From: Promicromonospora sp. Populi
GTDB lineage: Bacteria; Actinomycetota; Actinomycetes; Actinomycetales; Cellulomonadaceae
Assembly: GCF_041081105.1 (NCBI RefSeq)
Contig: NZ_CP163528.1
Location: 186,001 to 250,000, forward strand
Direction of reading: 5' to 3'
Length of the DNA stretch: 64,000 nucleotides
Part shown: piece after piece, positions 35,145 to 45,300 of the stretch
How the letters are laid out: each line of letters opens with the position of its first letter
Numbering within the stretch: the first letter of the stretch is position 1
Translations under genes and position numbers: made by a program
Notes under the pieces: model-generated
Databases searched by the model: none
Told to the model about the DNA's origin: nothing
The model's input: only the letters and a program-made list of their open reading frames with translations

Positions 35145-36467
35145 GTGAGCATCGTTCCGCACATCGTTGGTGTGCTCGTCCTCCTGCTGGGCGTCATGGT
35201 TTCCGTCGGGCTGCACGAGCTGGGGCACATGATCCCCGCCAAGAAGTTCGGCGTGCGCGTGAGCCAGTACTTCATCGGTTTTGGGCCCACCGTCTGGTCG
35301 CGGACCAAGGGCGAGACGGAGTACGGCATCAAGGCGATCCCGCTGGGCGGGTTCGTGCGGCTCGTGGGCATGATGCCCCCCGCCCCGGCCGGCGCCCGGC
35401 GCGGCAAGGGCTTCTTCAGCGAGCTCATCTCGGACGCGCGCGACGCCTCCGTCGCGGAGGTGCGCCCCGGTGAGGAGCACCGCGCCTTCTACAACCTCTC
35501 GACGCCCAAGAAGCTGATCGTGATGTTCGGCGGGCCGTTCGTGAACCTCGTGATCGCCACGGTCCTGATCGGCGGGATCCTCGTCGGTTACGGCACCCTT
35601 GCCGTGTCCACGACCGTCGCCCAGCTCTCGGAGTGCGTGCCCGCGTCGGTCACGTCCACCGCCACCGGCGACGACTGCGCGGGCCAGCCGGCCGCGCCGG
35701 CCGCCGCGGCCGGGCTGGAGCCCGGCGACGAGATCGTCGCCTTCGGCGGCACCGACGTGACGAGCTGGCAGCAGCTCGTCGGCCTCATCAACGAGTCGGC
35801 CGGCCGCGAGTCCGAGGTGGCGGTGCTGCGCGACGGCGAGCGGCTCACCCTCTCGGTCACACCCGCCTTGACCGACCGCCCCGTCATCGACGAGCAGGGC
35901 GCGGCGGTCCTGGACGCGGACGGCGAGCCGGTCGTCGAGCCCGGCGGGTTCGTCGGCTTCTCCCCGCTCCAGGTGCGGGAGCAGCAGCCGCTCTCCAGCG
36001 TCCTGCCCGCCGTGGGCGACCAGGTCTGGCAGACGGCGACGATGGTGGCGACCCTCCCGGTCCGCGTGGCCGACGCCGCCACCCAGGCCTTCACCCCCGA
36101 GGAGCGCGCGCAGGACTCCGTGCAGTCCGTGGTCGGCGTCGCCCGGATCAGCGGCGAGATCATGGCCCTGGACGAGGCGATCTTCGACCGCGTGATGATC
36201 TACCTGAGCCTGATCGCGAGCCTCAACATCGCGCTGTTCGTCTTCAACATGATCCCGTTCCTCCCCCTCGACGGCGGGCACCTCGTCAACGCCCTCTATG
36301 AGGGCGGCAAGCGCACGGTCGCCAGGATCCGTGGGGCGGCGGTCCTGCCCGGCCCGGCCGACGTCGCACGGATGACGCCCGTGGCGTACGTGGTCTTCCT
36401 GATCCTGCTCGGCGTGGGCGGCGTACTCATAGTTGCGGACCTGGTGGATCCGGTGCGGATCACGTGA
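35145..36467 (+). CDS. rseP: Site-2 protease RseP/RIP family
   Basis: A 440-residue intramembrane zinc metalloprotease that cleaves membrane-bound anti-sigma factors or similar substrates. The active site HELGH (His24, Glu25, His28) is in TM1, and the second LDG motif is near the C-terminus (FLPLDGGHLVNALYEGGKR). One PDZ domain lies between (EPGDEIVAFGGTDV). GTG 35145. The following ispG is 36 bp away, and rseP-ispG is a conserved pair. Confidence 0.94.
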   Translation: MSIVPHIVGVLVLLLGVMVSVGLHELGHMIPAKKFGVRVSQYFIGFGPTVWSRTKGETEYGIKAIPLGGFVRLVGMMPPAPAGARRGKGFFSELISDARDASVAEVRPGEEHRAFYNLSTPKKLIVMFGGPFVNLVIATVLIGGILVGYGTLAVSTTVAQLSECVPASVTSTATGDDCAGQPAAPAAAAGLEPGDEIVAFGGTDVTSWQQLVGLINESAGRESEVAVLRDGERLTLSVTPALTDRPVIDEQGAAVLDADGEPVVEPGGFVGFSPLQVREQQPLSSVLPAVGDQVWQTATMVATLPVRVADAATQAFTPEERAQDSVQSVVGVARISGEIMALDEAIFDRVMIYLSLIASLNIALFVFNMIPFLPLDGGHLVNALYEGGKRTVARIRGAAVLPGPADVARMTPVAYVVFLILLGVGGVLIVADLVDPVRIT

Positions 36468-36518
36468 CGCCAGACACGATGTGCGTTTTGCACCTTCTGA
36501 AGAGTGGATACTGAAGTC

Positions 36519-37682
<1,164 letters not shown>

Positions 37683-37741
37683 GCCGGAGCAGAACCGCAG
37701 GCTCAGGCGACACCGAAGAGTCTGATCGAACGGAGCAGAGC

Positions 37742-38701
37742 ATGGCCCGCTGGCGCACCCCGGTTCCCGCCGGAGCGCGCCCCGACGGGCCGGCGGAACC
37801 GGGCGAACAAGACATCTTGGCGCGCCGTGAACGTCGTGCGGTCGCCCGTGCGCTGACCCGCGCGGACCTTGCGCAGGCGCTCGCGGTCTGCGCCGTCGAC
37901 CCCGTCGCGTCGGTGCTGGCGACCGCCCGCCTGGAGATCGCGGCGCGGGCCGGCTTCGGTGCCGCCGCGGGGCAGGCGTGGGGTTTTCCCGACACCGGCC
38001 CGCTCGAGGCGGTGTGCTGGGCCGGCGCCAACCTGGTGCCTGTTATCCCGTTTGCCGAACCCGCGCGGCGGGCGCAGGCGGTCGTCGCCTTCGCCGACGT
38101 GGCGCGAGTGCACGGCCGCCGCTCGTCATCGATCGTGGGGGAGCAGGACGCGGCGCTCGCGCTCTGGGAGCGGCTGTCGCCGCACTGGCCCCCGGCACGC
38201 GAGGTGCGGGCGGACCAGCCGTCCATGGCCATCGACAAGGCGCCCCTGCTGGCCCCCGAGCCCACCGTCCGGCGCTCGACGCCCGCGGAGCTCGGCCTCG
38301 TGCTGCCGGCCTGCGTGCGCATGTTCACCGAGGAGGTCGGCTATTCGCCGGTCGCCTCGGGCGGCTCCGCCTACACGGAGCGGGTGCGTTCGCTCATCAC
38401 GGAGGGCCGCTCGTTCATCCGGCTGGTGCCCGACGCCGGCGGGCAGCCCGCCGTCGCGTTCAAGGCCGAGCTCGGCGCGGTGGCCGGCGGCGTCGCGCAG
38501 GTCCAGGGTGTCTGGGTGGAGCCCGCCTTCCGCGGCCGCGGCTGGTCCGAGTCGGGCATGGCGGCGGTAGTAGCCGCGACCCGCGCCTCGGTGGCCCCGG
38601 TCGTCTCCCTGTACGTGAACGCTTACAACGAGCGAGCGGTCGCCGCGTACCGCCGAGTGGGTTTCGAGCAGGTGGGCACGTTCGCCACGGTCCTCTTCTG
38701 A
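37742..38701 (+). CDS. DUF4081-GNAT family acetyltransferase
   Basis: A 319-residue protein combining an N-terminal DUF4081 region (residues about 40-170) with a C-terminal GNAT domain; the acetyl-CoA signature is QGVWVEPAFRGRGWSESGMA, and the end YRRVGFEQVGTFATVLF is GNAT-typical. This architecture is actinobacterial and is often located after ispG. The acceptor substrate is unknown. It is 60 bp after ispG and before a 64-nt palindromic element. Confidence 0.86.
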   Translation: MARWRTPVPAGARPDGPAEPGEQDILARRERRAVARALTRADLAQALAVCAVDPVASVLATARLEIAARAGFGAAAGQAWGFPDTGPLEAVCWAGANLVPVIPFAEPARRAQAVVAFADVARVHGRRSSSIVGEQDAALALWERLSPHWPPAREVRADQPSMAIDKAPLLAPEPTVRRSTPAELGLVLPACVRMFTEEVGYSPVASGGSAYTERVRSLITEGRSFIRLVPDAGGQPAVAFKAELGAVAGGVAQVQGVWVEPAFRGRGWSESGMAAVVAATRASVAPVVSLYVNAYNERAVAAYRRVGFEQVGTFATVLF

Positions 38702-38711
38702 CCGCTCCACC

Positions 38712-38775
38712 CCTTTGAGTCCTAAGTTTCTTCGCTTTGACGCCCCTCAAGGCGAAGAAACTTAGGACTCGAAGG
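38712..38775. repeat. 64-nt long palindromic element (GAGTCCTArGTTTC family, copy 1)
   Basis: A 29-bp stem (38712-38740 with 38747-38775) with two G-U wobbles and a 6-nt loop CGCCCC. Arm sequence GAGTCCTAAGTTTCTTCGC. It differs from the element at 60781 at two arm positions, and both changes are compensated in the opposite arm. It lies between the convergent GNAT and DNA glycosylase genes. Confidence 0.75.
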
Positions 38776-38790
38776 TGAACGGGTAGATCC

Positions 38791-39717
38791 TCAGCGGAGG
38801 AGCTTGGACATCCGGCGGTCCGCCAGGGGCTTGCCGCCCGTCTGGCAGGTCGGGCAGTACTGCATCGAGCGGTCGGCGAACGACACCTCGTGCACCGTGT
38901 CGCCGCACGGCGTCCCGTCCCAGCCCGGGCACGGCAGGCCCGCGCGGCCGTGCACACGCATCCCCGCCCGCTTGGCGTCCTTGAGCTCCTTGGCCGGTTT
39001 GCCCGACGCCGCTGCGATCGCCTCGGCGAGCACGTCACCGATAGCGGTGTGCAGCCGGGCGGTCTCCTCCGGCGTGAACGACCCCGTCAGCTTGTACGGG
39101 CTGAACCGGCTCACCAGCAGGATCTCGTCGCTGTAGGCATTGCCGATGCCCGCGATGGCGCGCTGGTCCCGCAGGAGGCCCTTGACCTGCTGGTTCTTCG
39201 CGGACAACAGGCCCGCCAGTACCTCGGTGGTGAACTCGGGGGCGAGCGGTTCCACGCCGAGGGACGCGATCATCGCGATCTCGGCAGGGTCGCGGACCAC
39301 GTGCACCGCTAGGCGCTTGCGGGTGCCCGCCTCGGTCAGGTCGAACCCGGAGCCGTCGTCGAGCCGCACGCGCAGCGCGAGGATCGCGCCCCGGCTGGAG
39401 CCGCCCAGGGATGGCCGGACCGGTTTGGTGGACAGCGCGTCCGACCAGCGCACCCAGCCGCCGCGCGAGAGATGGAAGACGAGGTGGAGCGGGGCGCCGT
39501 CGGCCCCCGGACTGCCGGGCGCGGGGGAGACCACGAGGTCCAGCCACTTGCCGTGCCGGGCGACGTCCGTCACCTCGCCCCCGGTGAGCGCGGCGGGCGG
39601 CGGGTCGAAGGTCTTGAGCGCGGCGATCGAGCCGACCTCCACCGCGGCGACCGTGCGCCCCGCGGTCCGCGCGCGCAGAAAGTCGGCGAGCGCGGCGACC
39701 TCGGGCAGCTCCGGCAT
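38791..39717 (-). CDS. Fpg/Nei family DNA glycosylase
   Basis: A 308-residue base-excision repair enzyme. After the ATG comes PELPEV, with catalytic Pro2 and Glu3, then the family beta-sandwich (KWLDLVVSP...). The H2TH region lies near IAGIGNAYSDEILL. The C-terminus has a zinc-finger variant with CPGWDGTPCGDTVHEV and CPTCQTGG. The typical Fpg loop residues were not checked, so Fpg versus Nei is undecided. It is convergent with the GNAT gene and divergent from proS. Confidence 0.9.
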   Translation of the reverse strand: MPELPEVAALADFLRARTAGRTVAAVEVGSIAALKTFDPPPAALTGGEVTDVARHGKWLDLVVSPAPGSPGADGAPLHLVFHLSRGGWVRWSDALSTKPVRPSLGGSSRGAILALRVRLDDGSGFDLTEAGTRKRLAVHVVRDPAEIAMIASLGVEPLAPEFTTEVLAGLLSAKNQQVKGLLRDQRAIAGIGNAYSDEILLVSRFSPYKLTGSFTPEETARLHTAIGDVLAEAIAAASGKPAKELKDAKRAGMRVHGRAGLPCPGWDGTPCGDTVHEVSFADRSMQYCPTCQTGGKPLADRRMSKLLR

Positions 39718-39797
39718 GGCCTCATCCTCCGAGACTTCCCGGGGCTCGGCAAGGCCTGCCCGGTCCTGCGCACGCGGCGTCGGGCCCGCCAGGTCGT

Positions 39798-39928
39798 GAG
39801 TTTGCCCCACAAACTCGGCACTTTGCACTGAGGTCGGCTCAGCCCTGGACCGATCTCAGTGCCAACTGCCGACCTCTCGGCCGACTACCGACCTCGCGGG
39901 GTCGACCCCAAGGGCGACTGCCGACCTC
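39798..39928. promoter_or_regulatory. Repeat-rich glycosylase/proS divergent promoter region
   Basis: GAGTTTG-CCCCA-CAAACTC (39798-39816) is a small hairpin; 39822-39837 pairs with 39850-39865 at 14 of 16 positions. Three 13-bp direct repeats rACTrCCGACCTC start at 39864, 39883 and 39916, and the core GAGGTCGGC occurs inverted at 39830-39838. This 264-bp gap has no supported gene. The multiple copies suggest a multi-site operator or element remnants. Confidence 0.4.
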
Positions 39929-39981
39929 CCACCACGAATTTCCGGCGAGCCGGAGCGGCCCTCGCGGATAGGCTGTGCCCC

Positions 39982-41808
39982 ATGTCTTCCGCACGCCTCA
40001 TCCAGGGCGACGTGCTCCGCATGTCGTCCCTCTTCGTCCGAACCCTGCGCGAGGACCCGGCCGAGGCCGAGGTCGCGAGCCACAAGCTCCTCGTGCGGGC
40101 CGGGTACATCCGCCGCGCCGCCCCGGGCATCTACTCGTGGCTGCCGCTCGGCCTGCGGGTGCTGGCCAAGATCGAGGCGATCGTCCGCGAGGAGATGGTC
40201 GCCATCGGTGGCCAGGAGGTGCACTTCCCGGCGCTGCTGCCGCGGGAGCCCTACGAGGCCACCGGCCGCTGGGAGGAGTACGGCGCCGGCCTGTTCCGCC
40301 TCAAGGACCGCAAGGGCGGCGACTACCTGCTCGCGCCCACGCACGAGGAGATGTTCGCGCTCCTGGTGAAGGACCTGTACTCCTCGTACAAGGACCTCCC
40401 GGTGATCCTCTTCCAGATCCAGACCAAGTACCGCGACGAGGCACGCCCCCGCGCCGGCCTGATCCGCGGCCGCGAGTTCATCATGAAGGACTCCTACTCC
40501 TTCGACGTGAAGGACGAGGGGCTGGAAGTCAGCTACCAGAAGCACCGCGATGCGTACGAGAAGATCTTCCAGCGCCTGGGCCTGGACTACGTGATCGTCT
40601 CCGCGATGTCAGGTGCCATGGGCGGCTCCCGCTCCGAGGAGTTCCTGAGCCCGTCCCCGATCGGCGAGGACACCTACGTGCGCTCCGCCGGCGGCTACGC
40701 CGCCAACGTCGAGGCAGTGGTCACGCCAGTCCCCGCGGCAATCGGGTACGACGACGCCCCCGCGGCGCACGTCGAGGACACCCCCGACACCCCCACCATC
40801 GCCACGCTCGTCGCGGTCGCAAACGAGACGTTCCCGCGCCCCGACCGGCCCTGGACCGCCGCCGACACCCTGAAGAACGTGGTGCTCGCCTTGGTCCAGC
40901 CCGACGGGACCCGCGAGCTGGTCGTCGTCGGCCTGCCCGGCGACCGGGAGGTCGACCTCAAGCGCATCGAGGCCGCGCTGACCCCCGCCGAGCCGGAGCC
41001 CGCCACCGAGGAGGACTTCAAGAAGTTCCCCCAGCTCGTCAAGGGCTACATCGGCCCGCAGGCGCTCGGCCCCCAGGGCGAGCAGATCGAAGGGGCCGAC
41101 GGCGAGAAGGTCCCCGCGATCCGCTTCCTCCTCGACCCGCGCGTCGTGCCCGGCACCCGGTGGATCACCGGCGCCAACCAGCCCGGCAAGCACGTGTTCG
41201 ACCTCGTGGCCGGCCGGGACTTCACCGCTGACGGCACCGTCGAGGCCGCCGAGGTGCGCGCCGGCGACCCGGCACCCGACGGCTCCGGCCCCCTGGAGCT
41301 CGCCCGCGGCATCGAGATGGGCCACATCTTCCAGCTCGGCCGCAAGTACGCCGAGGCCCTGGGCCTCGTGGTGCTCGACGAGAACGGCAAGCAGGCCGTC
41401 GTCACCATGGGCTCCTACGGCGTCGGCGTCACGCGGGCGCTCGCGGCGCTCGCGGAGGCCAACCACGACGAGCGCGGCCTGGCCTGGCCCGCGCACGTCG
41501 CCCCGGTGCACGTGCACCTGGTCGCGGCGGGCAAGGACGCCGAGATCTTCGAGGCCGCGGCGAGGATCGCCGAGGAGCTCGCCGCCCGCGGCGTCGAGGT
41601 GCTCTACGACGACCGGGCCGGCAAGACGTCGCCCGGCGTGAAGTTCAAGGACGCCGAGCTGCTCGGCGCCCCGCTCGTGGTCGTGGTGGGCAAGGGCCTG
41701 GCCGACGGCGTGATCGAGGTCCGGCCGCGCGCCGGCGAGGCGGAGCAGCTCCCGGTGGCCGACGCCGCCGAGGCGATCGCCGAGCGGGTAGCGGCCCTCC
41801 TGGCCTGA
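39982..41808 (+). CDS. proS: Prolyl-tRNA synthetase
   Basis: A 608-residue class II aminoacyl-tRNA synthetase. The actinobacterial start [20 protein letters not shown] is at 40021; motif 2 includes [21 protein letters not shown], and the long insertion (editing domain) is present. Motif 3 includes [21 protein letters not shown] and the C-terminal anticodon-binding domain follows. The start is uncertain: ATG 39982, GTG 40012 or ATG 40021 are in frame. Its last base is 6 bp before element copy E at 41815. Confidence 0.95.
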   Translation: MSSARLIQGDVLRMSSLFVRTLREDPAEAEVASHKLLVRAGYIRRAAPGIYSWLPLGLRVLAKIEAIVREEMVAIGGQEVHFPALLPREPYEATGRWEEYGAGLFRLKDRKGGDYLLAPTHEEMFALLVKDLYSSYKDLPVILFQIQTKYRDEARPRAGLIRGREFIMKDSYSFDVKDEGLEVSYQKHRDAYEKIFQRLGLDYVIVSAMSGAMGGSRSEEFLSPSPIGEDTYVRSAGGYAANVEAVVTPVPAAIGYDDAPAAHVEDTPDTPTIATLVAVANETFPRPDRPWTAADTLKNVVLALVQPDGTRELVVVGLPGDREVDLKRIEAALTPAEPEPATEEDFKKFPQLVKGYIGPQALGPQGEQIEGADGEKVPAIRFLLDPRVVPGTRWITGANQPGKHVFDLVAGRDFTADGTVEAAEVRAGDPAPDGSGPLELARGIEMGHIFQLGRKYAEALGLVVLDENGKQAVVTMGSYGVGVTRALAALAEANHDERGLAWPAHVAPVHVHLVAAGKDAEIFEAAARIAEELAARGVEVLYDDRAGKTSPGVKFKDAELLGAPLVVVVGKGLADGVIEVRPRAGEAEQLPVADAAEAIAERVAALLA

Positions 41809-41814
41809 CCGCCT

Positions 41815-41844
41815 CTTGGTTGTGGGATCACGCCCACAACCAAG
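41815..41844. repeat. Palindromic intergenic element (CTTGGyTGTGGG family, copy 2)
   Basis: CTTGGTTGTGGG (41815-41826) and CCCACAACCAAG (41833-41844) form a perfect 12-bp stem with loop ATCACG. It starts 6 bp after the proS stop and ends 8 bp before the convergent lipoprotein gene, so it is a probable bidirectional terminator. Confidence 0.65.
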
Positions 41845-41851
41845 CTGCGGG

Positions 41852-42913
41852 TCAGGCCTGTTCCGGCAGTCCCGGGAACGGGACTGCCGGGGCGCCCCAC
41901 TCGGCGCCCGCAAGGGTGGCGTCGGTGAGCAGCGCGATCAGGACGGCGCGGGTGCCCGGTTCGGCGATGCCGACCAGCGAGGCGTAGTTCTGGGCGAGGT
42001 CGCCCTCAAGGGCGCGGGCCAGGTCCGGCGTCGTCGTGTCCGCTCCGGGCACCACGTACGCGACGCGACGCGGGTCCTGGTCGGTGCCGTCGACCCCGGC
42101 CACGAGCGCCCAGGCCTGGGCCCGGGCGCGGTGCAGGCGCGCGCTCCCCTCGGCGCGGGTCCGGACCTCGCCCTCGGTCTGCGCGGCCCGCACCTCCAGG
42201 GCGTAGCCCGCGGTGTCCTCGGCCAGGACCAGCGCGCTCAGGTCCTCGGCCGACAGGCCGGTGGGGACGACGGGCGGTCCTGACGTCGCCGACGCCGGAG
42301 CCGCCGACGCGTCCTCGGTCTCGGTCGGGTCCGCTGTGGGGTCCTCCGGCTCGGGGATCTGGGTCGACGGGAGCTCCGGGCTCTGGGCGCCGGTGAGCTC
42401 CGCGAGGCTCCGGGCGTGCTGCGTCTGCGACGTGGAGATCGACGCGAGCAGCCGGCCGAGCGGCCCGACCTGCGTCTGGTCGGCCGCGGCCCGGGTGCGC
42501 GTGGCGGCGCCGGTCAGGGACGTGACGACGGACCGGGGTGTGGGCTCGGTGATGCTCGCCGAGGCGGAGGCCCTGGCGGACGGTTCGGTCACGATGTCGT
42601 CCAGGCCGGAGTCGTACTCACCGCCGAGCTGTTCCGCCTGCTCGACCGCGATGTCCGCGATCTCGGTGAGCTCGATCACGACGTCGGCCCGGACACCGTC
42701 GCCCTCCGCGGCGGTCTCGGCCTGGTCGGCCACCAGCAGGGCGTCGGCGACGGCGGTGCGCCGAGCCACCTCGGCCGCGTCCGGCACGGGCTCGGTCGGC
42801 GGCGGTGTATCCAACCGCACGCCACAACCTGAGAGAATGATCGCGCAGGTCAGAGCCAGCGCGGTCAGGCCTGACCGACGTCGAGGGCGGGCTGTGGGGC
42901 CGTAAGCGTTCAT
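41852..42913 (-). CDS. DUF4439 domain-containing lipoprotein
   Basis: A 353-residue precursor. LTALALTCAIILSGC is a signal peptide with lipobox LSGC. The C-terminal ~150 residues (LVLAEDTAGYALEVRAAQTE, AQAWALVAGVDGTDQDPRRV) match the DUF4439 pattern. The middle is Ser/Thr/Pro/Ala-rich and probably unstructured. Anchored outside the membrane; function unknown. ATG 42913 was chosen to place the signal peptide at the N-terminus; ATG 42985 is in frame. It is divergent from rimP. Confidence 0.82.
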   Translation of the reverse strand: MNAYGPTARPRRRSGLTALALTCAIILSGCGVRLDTPPPTEPVPDAAEVARRTAVADALLVADQAETAAEGDGVRADVVIELTEIADIAVEQAEQLGGEYDSGLDDIVTEPSARASASASITEPTPRSVVTSLTGAATRTRAAADQTQVGPLGRLLASISTSQTQHARSLAELTGAQSPELPSTQIPEPEDPTADPTETEDASAAPASATSGPPVVPTGLSAEDLSALVLAEDTAGYALEVRAAQTEGEVRTRAEGSARLHRARAQAWALVAGVDGTDQDPRRVAYVVPGADTTTPDLARALEGDLAQNYASLVGIAEPGTRAVLIALLTDATLAGAEWGAPAVPFPGLPEQA

Positions 42914-42993
42914 CGTGGCCGATGATGTCATGCTCCAGAACCCGATTTCGTGCCGAGCCGATTGCGTTCGGGTCACGGACGTCACGTTCTACG

Positions 42994-43025
42994 CGAAGTG
43001 CCAGGCCCTGGCGCTTCGTTACGCT
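42994..43025 (+). promoter_or_regulatory. Hairpin and -10 candidate before rimP
   Basis: CGAAGTGCCAGG (42994-43005) pairs with CCTGGCGCTTCG (43007-43018), with one G-U wobble. TACGCT (43020-43025) is a TAnnnT -10 candidate just after. The nusA operon promoter is likely in this 198-bp region; a hairpin overlapping it may be an operator or terminator. Confidence 0.35.
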
Positions 43026-43111
43026 AGCCATGCGAAAACAACAGCACATCGGTCGAACCGTTCCGGCTCGAACCGTGCCCCGCACGTGGGGGAGCCGACG
43101 GGAGGCAGTCG

Positions 43112-43705
43112 ATGACACAGCATGCGGACGCGGTCCGTGAGGTGGTCGGACCGGTGGTCGAGGCCGCGGGACTGCACCTCGAGGAGGTCACCGCCACCCG
43201 GGCGGGCAACAAGTCGGTGGTCCGGGTCATCATCGACCTGCCGGACGACGCGGTGGGCAGCCTCGACTCCGACGCCCTCGGCGAGGCGTCCCGCGCCATC
43301 TCCGCGGCGCTGGACACGGACGACGTAGTGCCCGGCGCCTGCACGCTGGAGATCTCGACGCCCGGGACCGCCCGGCCGCTCACCGAGCTGCGGCACTTCA
43401 AGCGCGCCCGGACCCGGCTGGTGGCGCTGCGGCTGGCCGACGGCGGCCACGCCGAGGGCCGGCTGACCGACGTGCTGGCCGAGGCCGGCGGAGCGGTGCT
43501 GGTGCTCGAGGACAACAGGCGGATCCCGGTCGCCGACGTCGTCCGGGGCCAGGTCGAGGTCGAGCTCAAGCGCCTCGACGACGCCCAGGATGCCGAGGCT
43601 GTGGACTTGGGCGAGAGTGCAGGTGAGGGCACCGACGACGACTCGGACGGTGCTGGTACGGACGACACGACCGAGGGTCACCCCGGCCGCAACGAGGAAG
43701 GCTGA
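43112..43705 (+). CDS. rimP: Ribosome maturation factor RimP
   Basis: A 197-residue 30S assembly factor. The N-terminal domain ([20 protein letters not shown]) is followed by the LSM-like C-terminal domain with [24 protein letters not shown]. An acidic tail ([15 protein letters not shown]) extends beyond the core. GGAGG precedes the ATG. It begins rimP-nusA-ylxR-infB, and nusA starts 1 bp after its stop. Confidence 0.93.
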   Translation: MTQHADAVREVVGPVVEAAGLHLEEVTATRAGNKSVVRVIIDLPDDAVGSLDSDALGEASRAISAALDTDDVVPGACTLEISTPGTARPLTELRHFKRARTRLVALRLADGGHAEGRLTDVLAEAGGAVLVLEDNRRIPVADVVRGQVEVELKRLDDAQDAEAVDLGESAGEGTDDDSDGAGTDDTTEGHPGRNEEG

Positions 43706-43706
43706 C

Positions 43707-44756
43707 ATGGATATCGACATGACGACCCTGCGAATGCTGGAGCGGGAGCGGGACCTCAGCCTGGACGTCCTCATCGCGGCCATCGAGCAGGCGCTCCTCT
43801 CGGCCTACCACCGCACCCCCGACGCCTTCAACCGCGCCCGCGTCGAGGTGGACCGGTCGTCCGGCCACGTCACGGTGTGGGCCCGCGAGGAGCTGCCCGT
43901 CGCCGAGGAGCAGGACGACCCGGAGGCCCGCCCCGCAGTGGAGTTCGGCCCCGAGTTCGACGACACGCCGCAGGACTTCGGCCGCATCGCCACCGCCACG
44001 GCCCGCCAGGTGATCGTCCAGCGGCTGCGTGACGCCGAGGACGACCAGGTGCTGGGTACCTTCCGCGGCAAGGAGGGCGAGGTCCTCGCCGGCGTCATCC
44101 AGCAGGGCCGCGACCCGCGGATGGTGCTGGTGGACGTGGGTGGCACCGAGGCGATCCTGCCGCCGCACGAGCAGGTACCCACCGAGGAGTACGTGCACGG
44201 TGAACGCCTGCGCGCCTACGTGGTCGAGGTGAGCCGCGGAATGAAGGGCCCGCAGATCACGTTGAGCCGTACGCACCCGAACCTGGTCCGCAAGCTCTTC
44301 GAGCTCGAGGTCCCGGAGATCGCGGACGGCTCGGTGGAGATCACCGCGGTCGCCCGCGAGGCGGGGCACCGCACCAAGATGGCGGTGCGCTCCCGGGTGC
44401 CGGGGCTGAACGCCAAGGGCGCGTGCATCGGCCCGATGGGTGCCCGCGTACGCGCGGTGATGGCAGAGCTGCACGGTGAGAAGATCGACATCGTCGACCA
44501 CAGCGACGACCCCGCCGCGTTCGTGCAGAGCGCCCTGTCGCCCGCCCGTGTGTCCTCAGTCACAGTGGTCGACGCCGACGCGCGTGCAGCTCGCGCCATC
44601 GTGCCCGACTACCAGCTGTCCCTCGCGATCGGCAAGGAGGGCCAGAACGCCCGGCTTGCCGCCAAGCTGACGGGCTGGCGCATCGACATCCGCTCGGACG
44701 AGGCAACCGACGCCGACGCAGGTGGCGCGGCCGCCGACGCCCAGAGCGGCAGGTAA
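43707..44756 (+). CDS. nusA: Transcription termination/antitermination factor NusA
   Basis: A 349-residue protein. The N-terminal domain ([21 protein letters not shown]) is followed by S1 ([20 protein letters not shown]), KH1 ([20 protein letters not shown]) and KH2 ([19 protein letters not shown]). There are no C-terminal acidic repeats, as in other actinobacteria. The ATG lies one base past the rimP stop, with GAGGAAGG upstream. NusA binds RNA polymerase and modulates pausing. Confidence 0.96.
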   Translation: MDIDMTTLRMLERERDLSLDVLIAAIEQALLSAYHRTPDAFNRARVEVDRSSGHVTVWAREELPVAEEQDDPEARPAVEFGPEFDDTPQDFGRIATATARQVIVQRLRDAEDDQVLGTFRGKEGEVLAGVIQQGRDPRMVLVDVGGTEAILPPHEQVPTEEYVHGERLRAYVVEVSRGMKGPQITLSRTHPNLVRKLFELEVPEIADGSVEITAVAREAGHRTKMAVRSRVPGLNAKGACIGPMGARVRAVMAELHGEKIDIVDHSDDPAAFVQSALSPARVSSVTVVDADARAARAIVPDYQLSLAIGKEGQNARLAAKLTGWRIDIRSDEATDADAGGAAADAQSGR

Positions 44757-44776
44757 CGCCGGGTGGGTCGGCGCGG

Positions 44777-44782
44777 TAGACT
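44777..44782 (+). promoter_or_regulatory. Candidate -10 box before ylxR
   Basis: TAGACT at 44777-44782 matches the TAGACT at 9146-9151 before rpsB. No convincing -35 was found. It could give an internal promoter for ylxR-infB, in addition to read-through from rimP-nusA. Confidence 0.3.
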
Positions 44783-44855
44783 GTCCGAGTCTGGGCCACG
44801 CGCCCGTCTTTCGACCTGCCTCGCACCTGATTCGGGACAGCCCGTCAAGGGTCCG

Positions 44856-45122
44856 GTGCGCACGTGTGTCGGATGCCGGGGGCGCGACCAGCGGTCTGCA
44901 CTCCTGCGTCTGGTGCTGGACTGCTCGACGCACGGTGAAGCGGTGGCAGGTCCACAGCGCATCGTCGTCGACGTCCGTGCCTGCCTGCCAGGTCGCGGTG
45001 CCTGGGTTCACCCGGAGCCGCGGTGCCTGGCGCTCGCTGAGCGTCGCAGGGCCGTACCGCGCGCACTGCGTGTTGACGGGCCTCTCGATCTCAGCGAGGT
45101 CCGAGCACACCTCGGCGAGTGA
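44856..45122 (+). CDS. YlxR family protein (DUF448)
   Basis: An 88-residue protein from GTG 44856. The signature PVRTCVGCRGRDQRSALLRL and later GRGAWVHPEPRCLALAERRRA match YlxR, a small RNA-binding or nucleoid-associated protein usually located between nusA and infB. GTG 44763, upstream and in frame, would add 31 residues and overlap the -10 candidate; the start is not settled. Confidence 0.88.
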   Translation: MRTCVGCRGRDQRSALLRLVLDCSTHGEAVAGPQRIVVDVRACLPGRGAWVHPEPRCLALAERRRAVPRALRVDGPLDLSEVRAHLGE

Positions 45123-45161
45123 GTGCATCAGCCGCAAGACTGTTCCGACCGGGGCGCAACC

Positions 45162-45257
45162 ATGCGTCCGGCCGAATTATGCGATTCGTCGACAAGGAAG
45201 CGGGTCAGACGCCGATGGGCACCCGATGAGCCCCCAGCGATGAGTACTCAGTACTAA
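45162..45257 (+). CDS. Possible 31-residue leader ORF in the infB leader
   Basis: A short ATG-to-TAA frame codes a basic peptide ([10 protein letters not shown]), ending in PPAMSTQY. It spans repeats CGATGGGCACC, CGATGAGCCCC and CGATGAGTACT, and the region precedes infB in a 178-bp gap. Such CGATGAG repeats are a known feature of actinobacterial infB leaders, by recollection not checked. Translation is unproved. Confidence 0.25.
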   Translation: MRPAELCDSSTRKRVRRRWAPDEPPAMSTQY

Positions 45258-45300
45258 CGGTGGTCCTCCCTGTCCCGGGATGGACCGAGACAGGAGAGTT

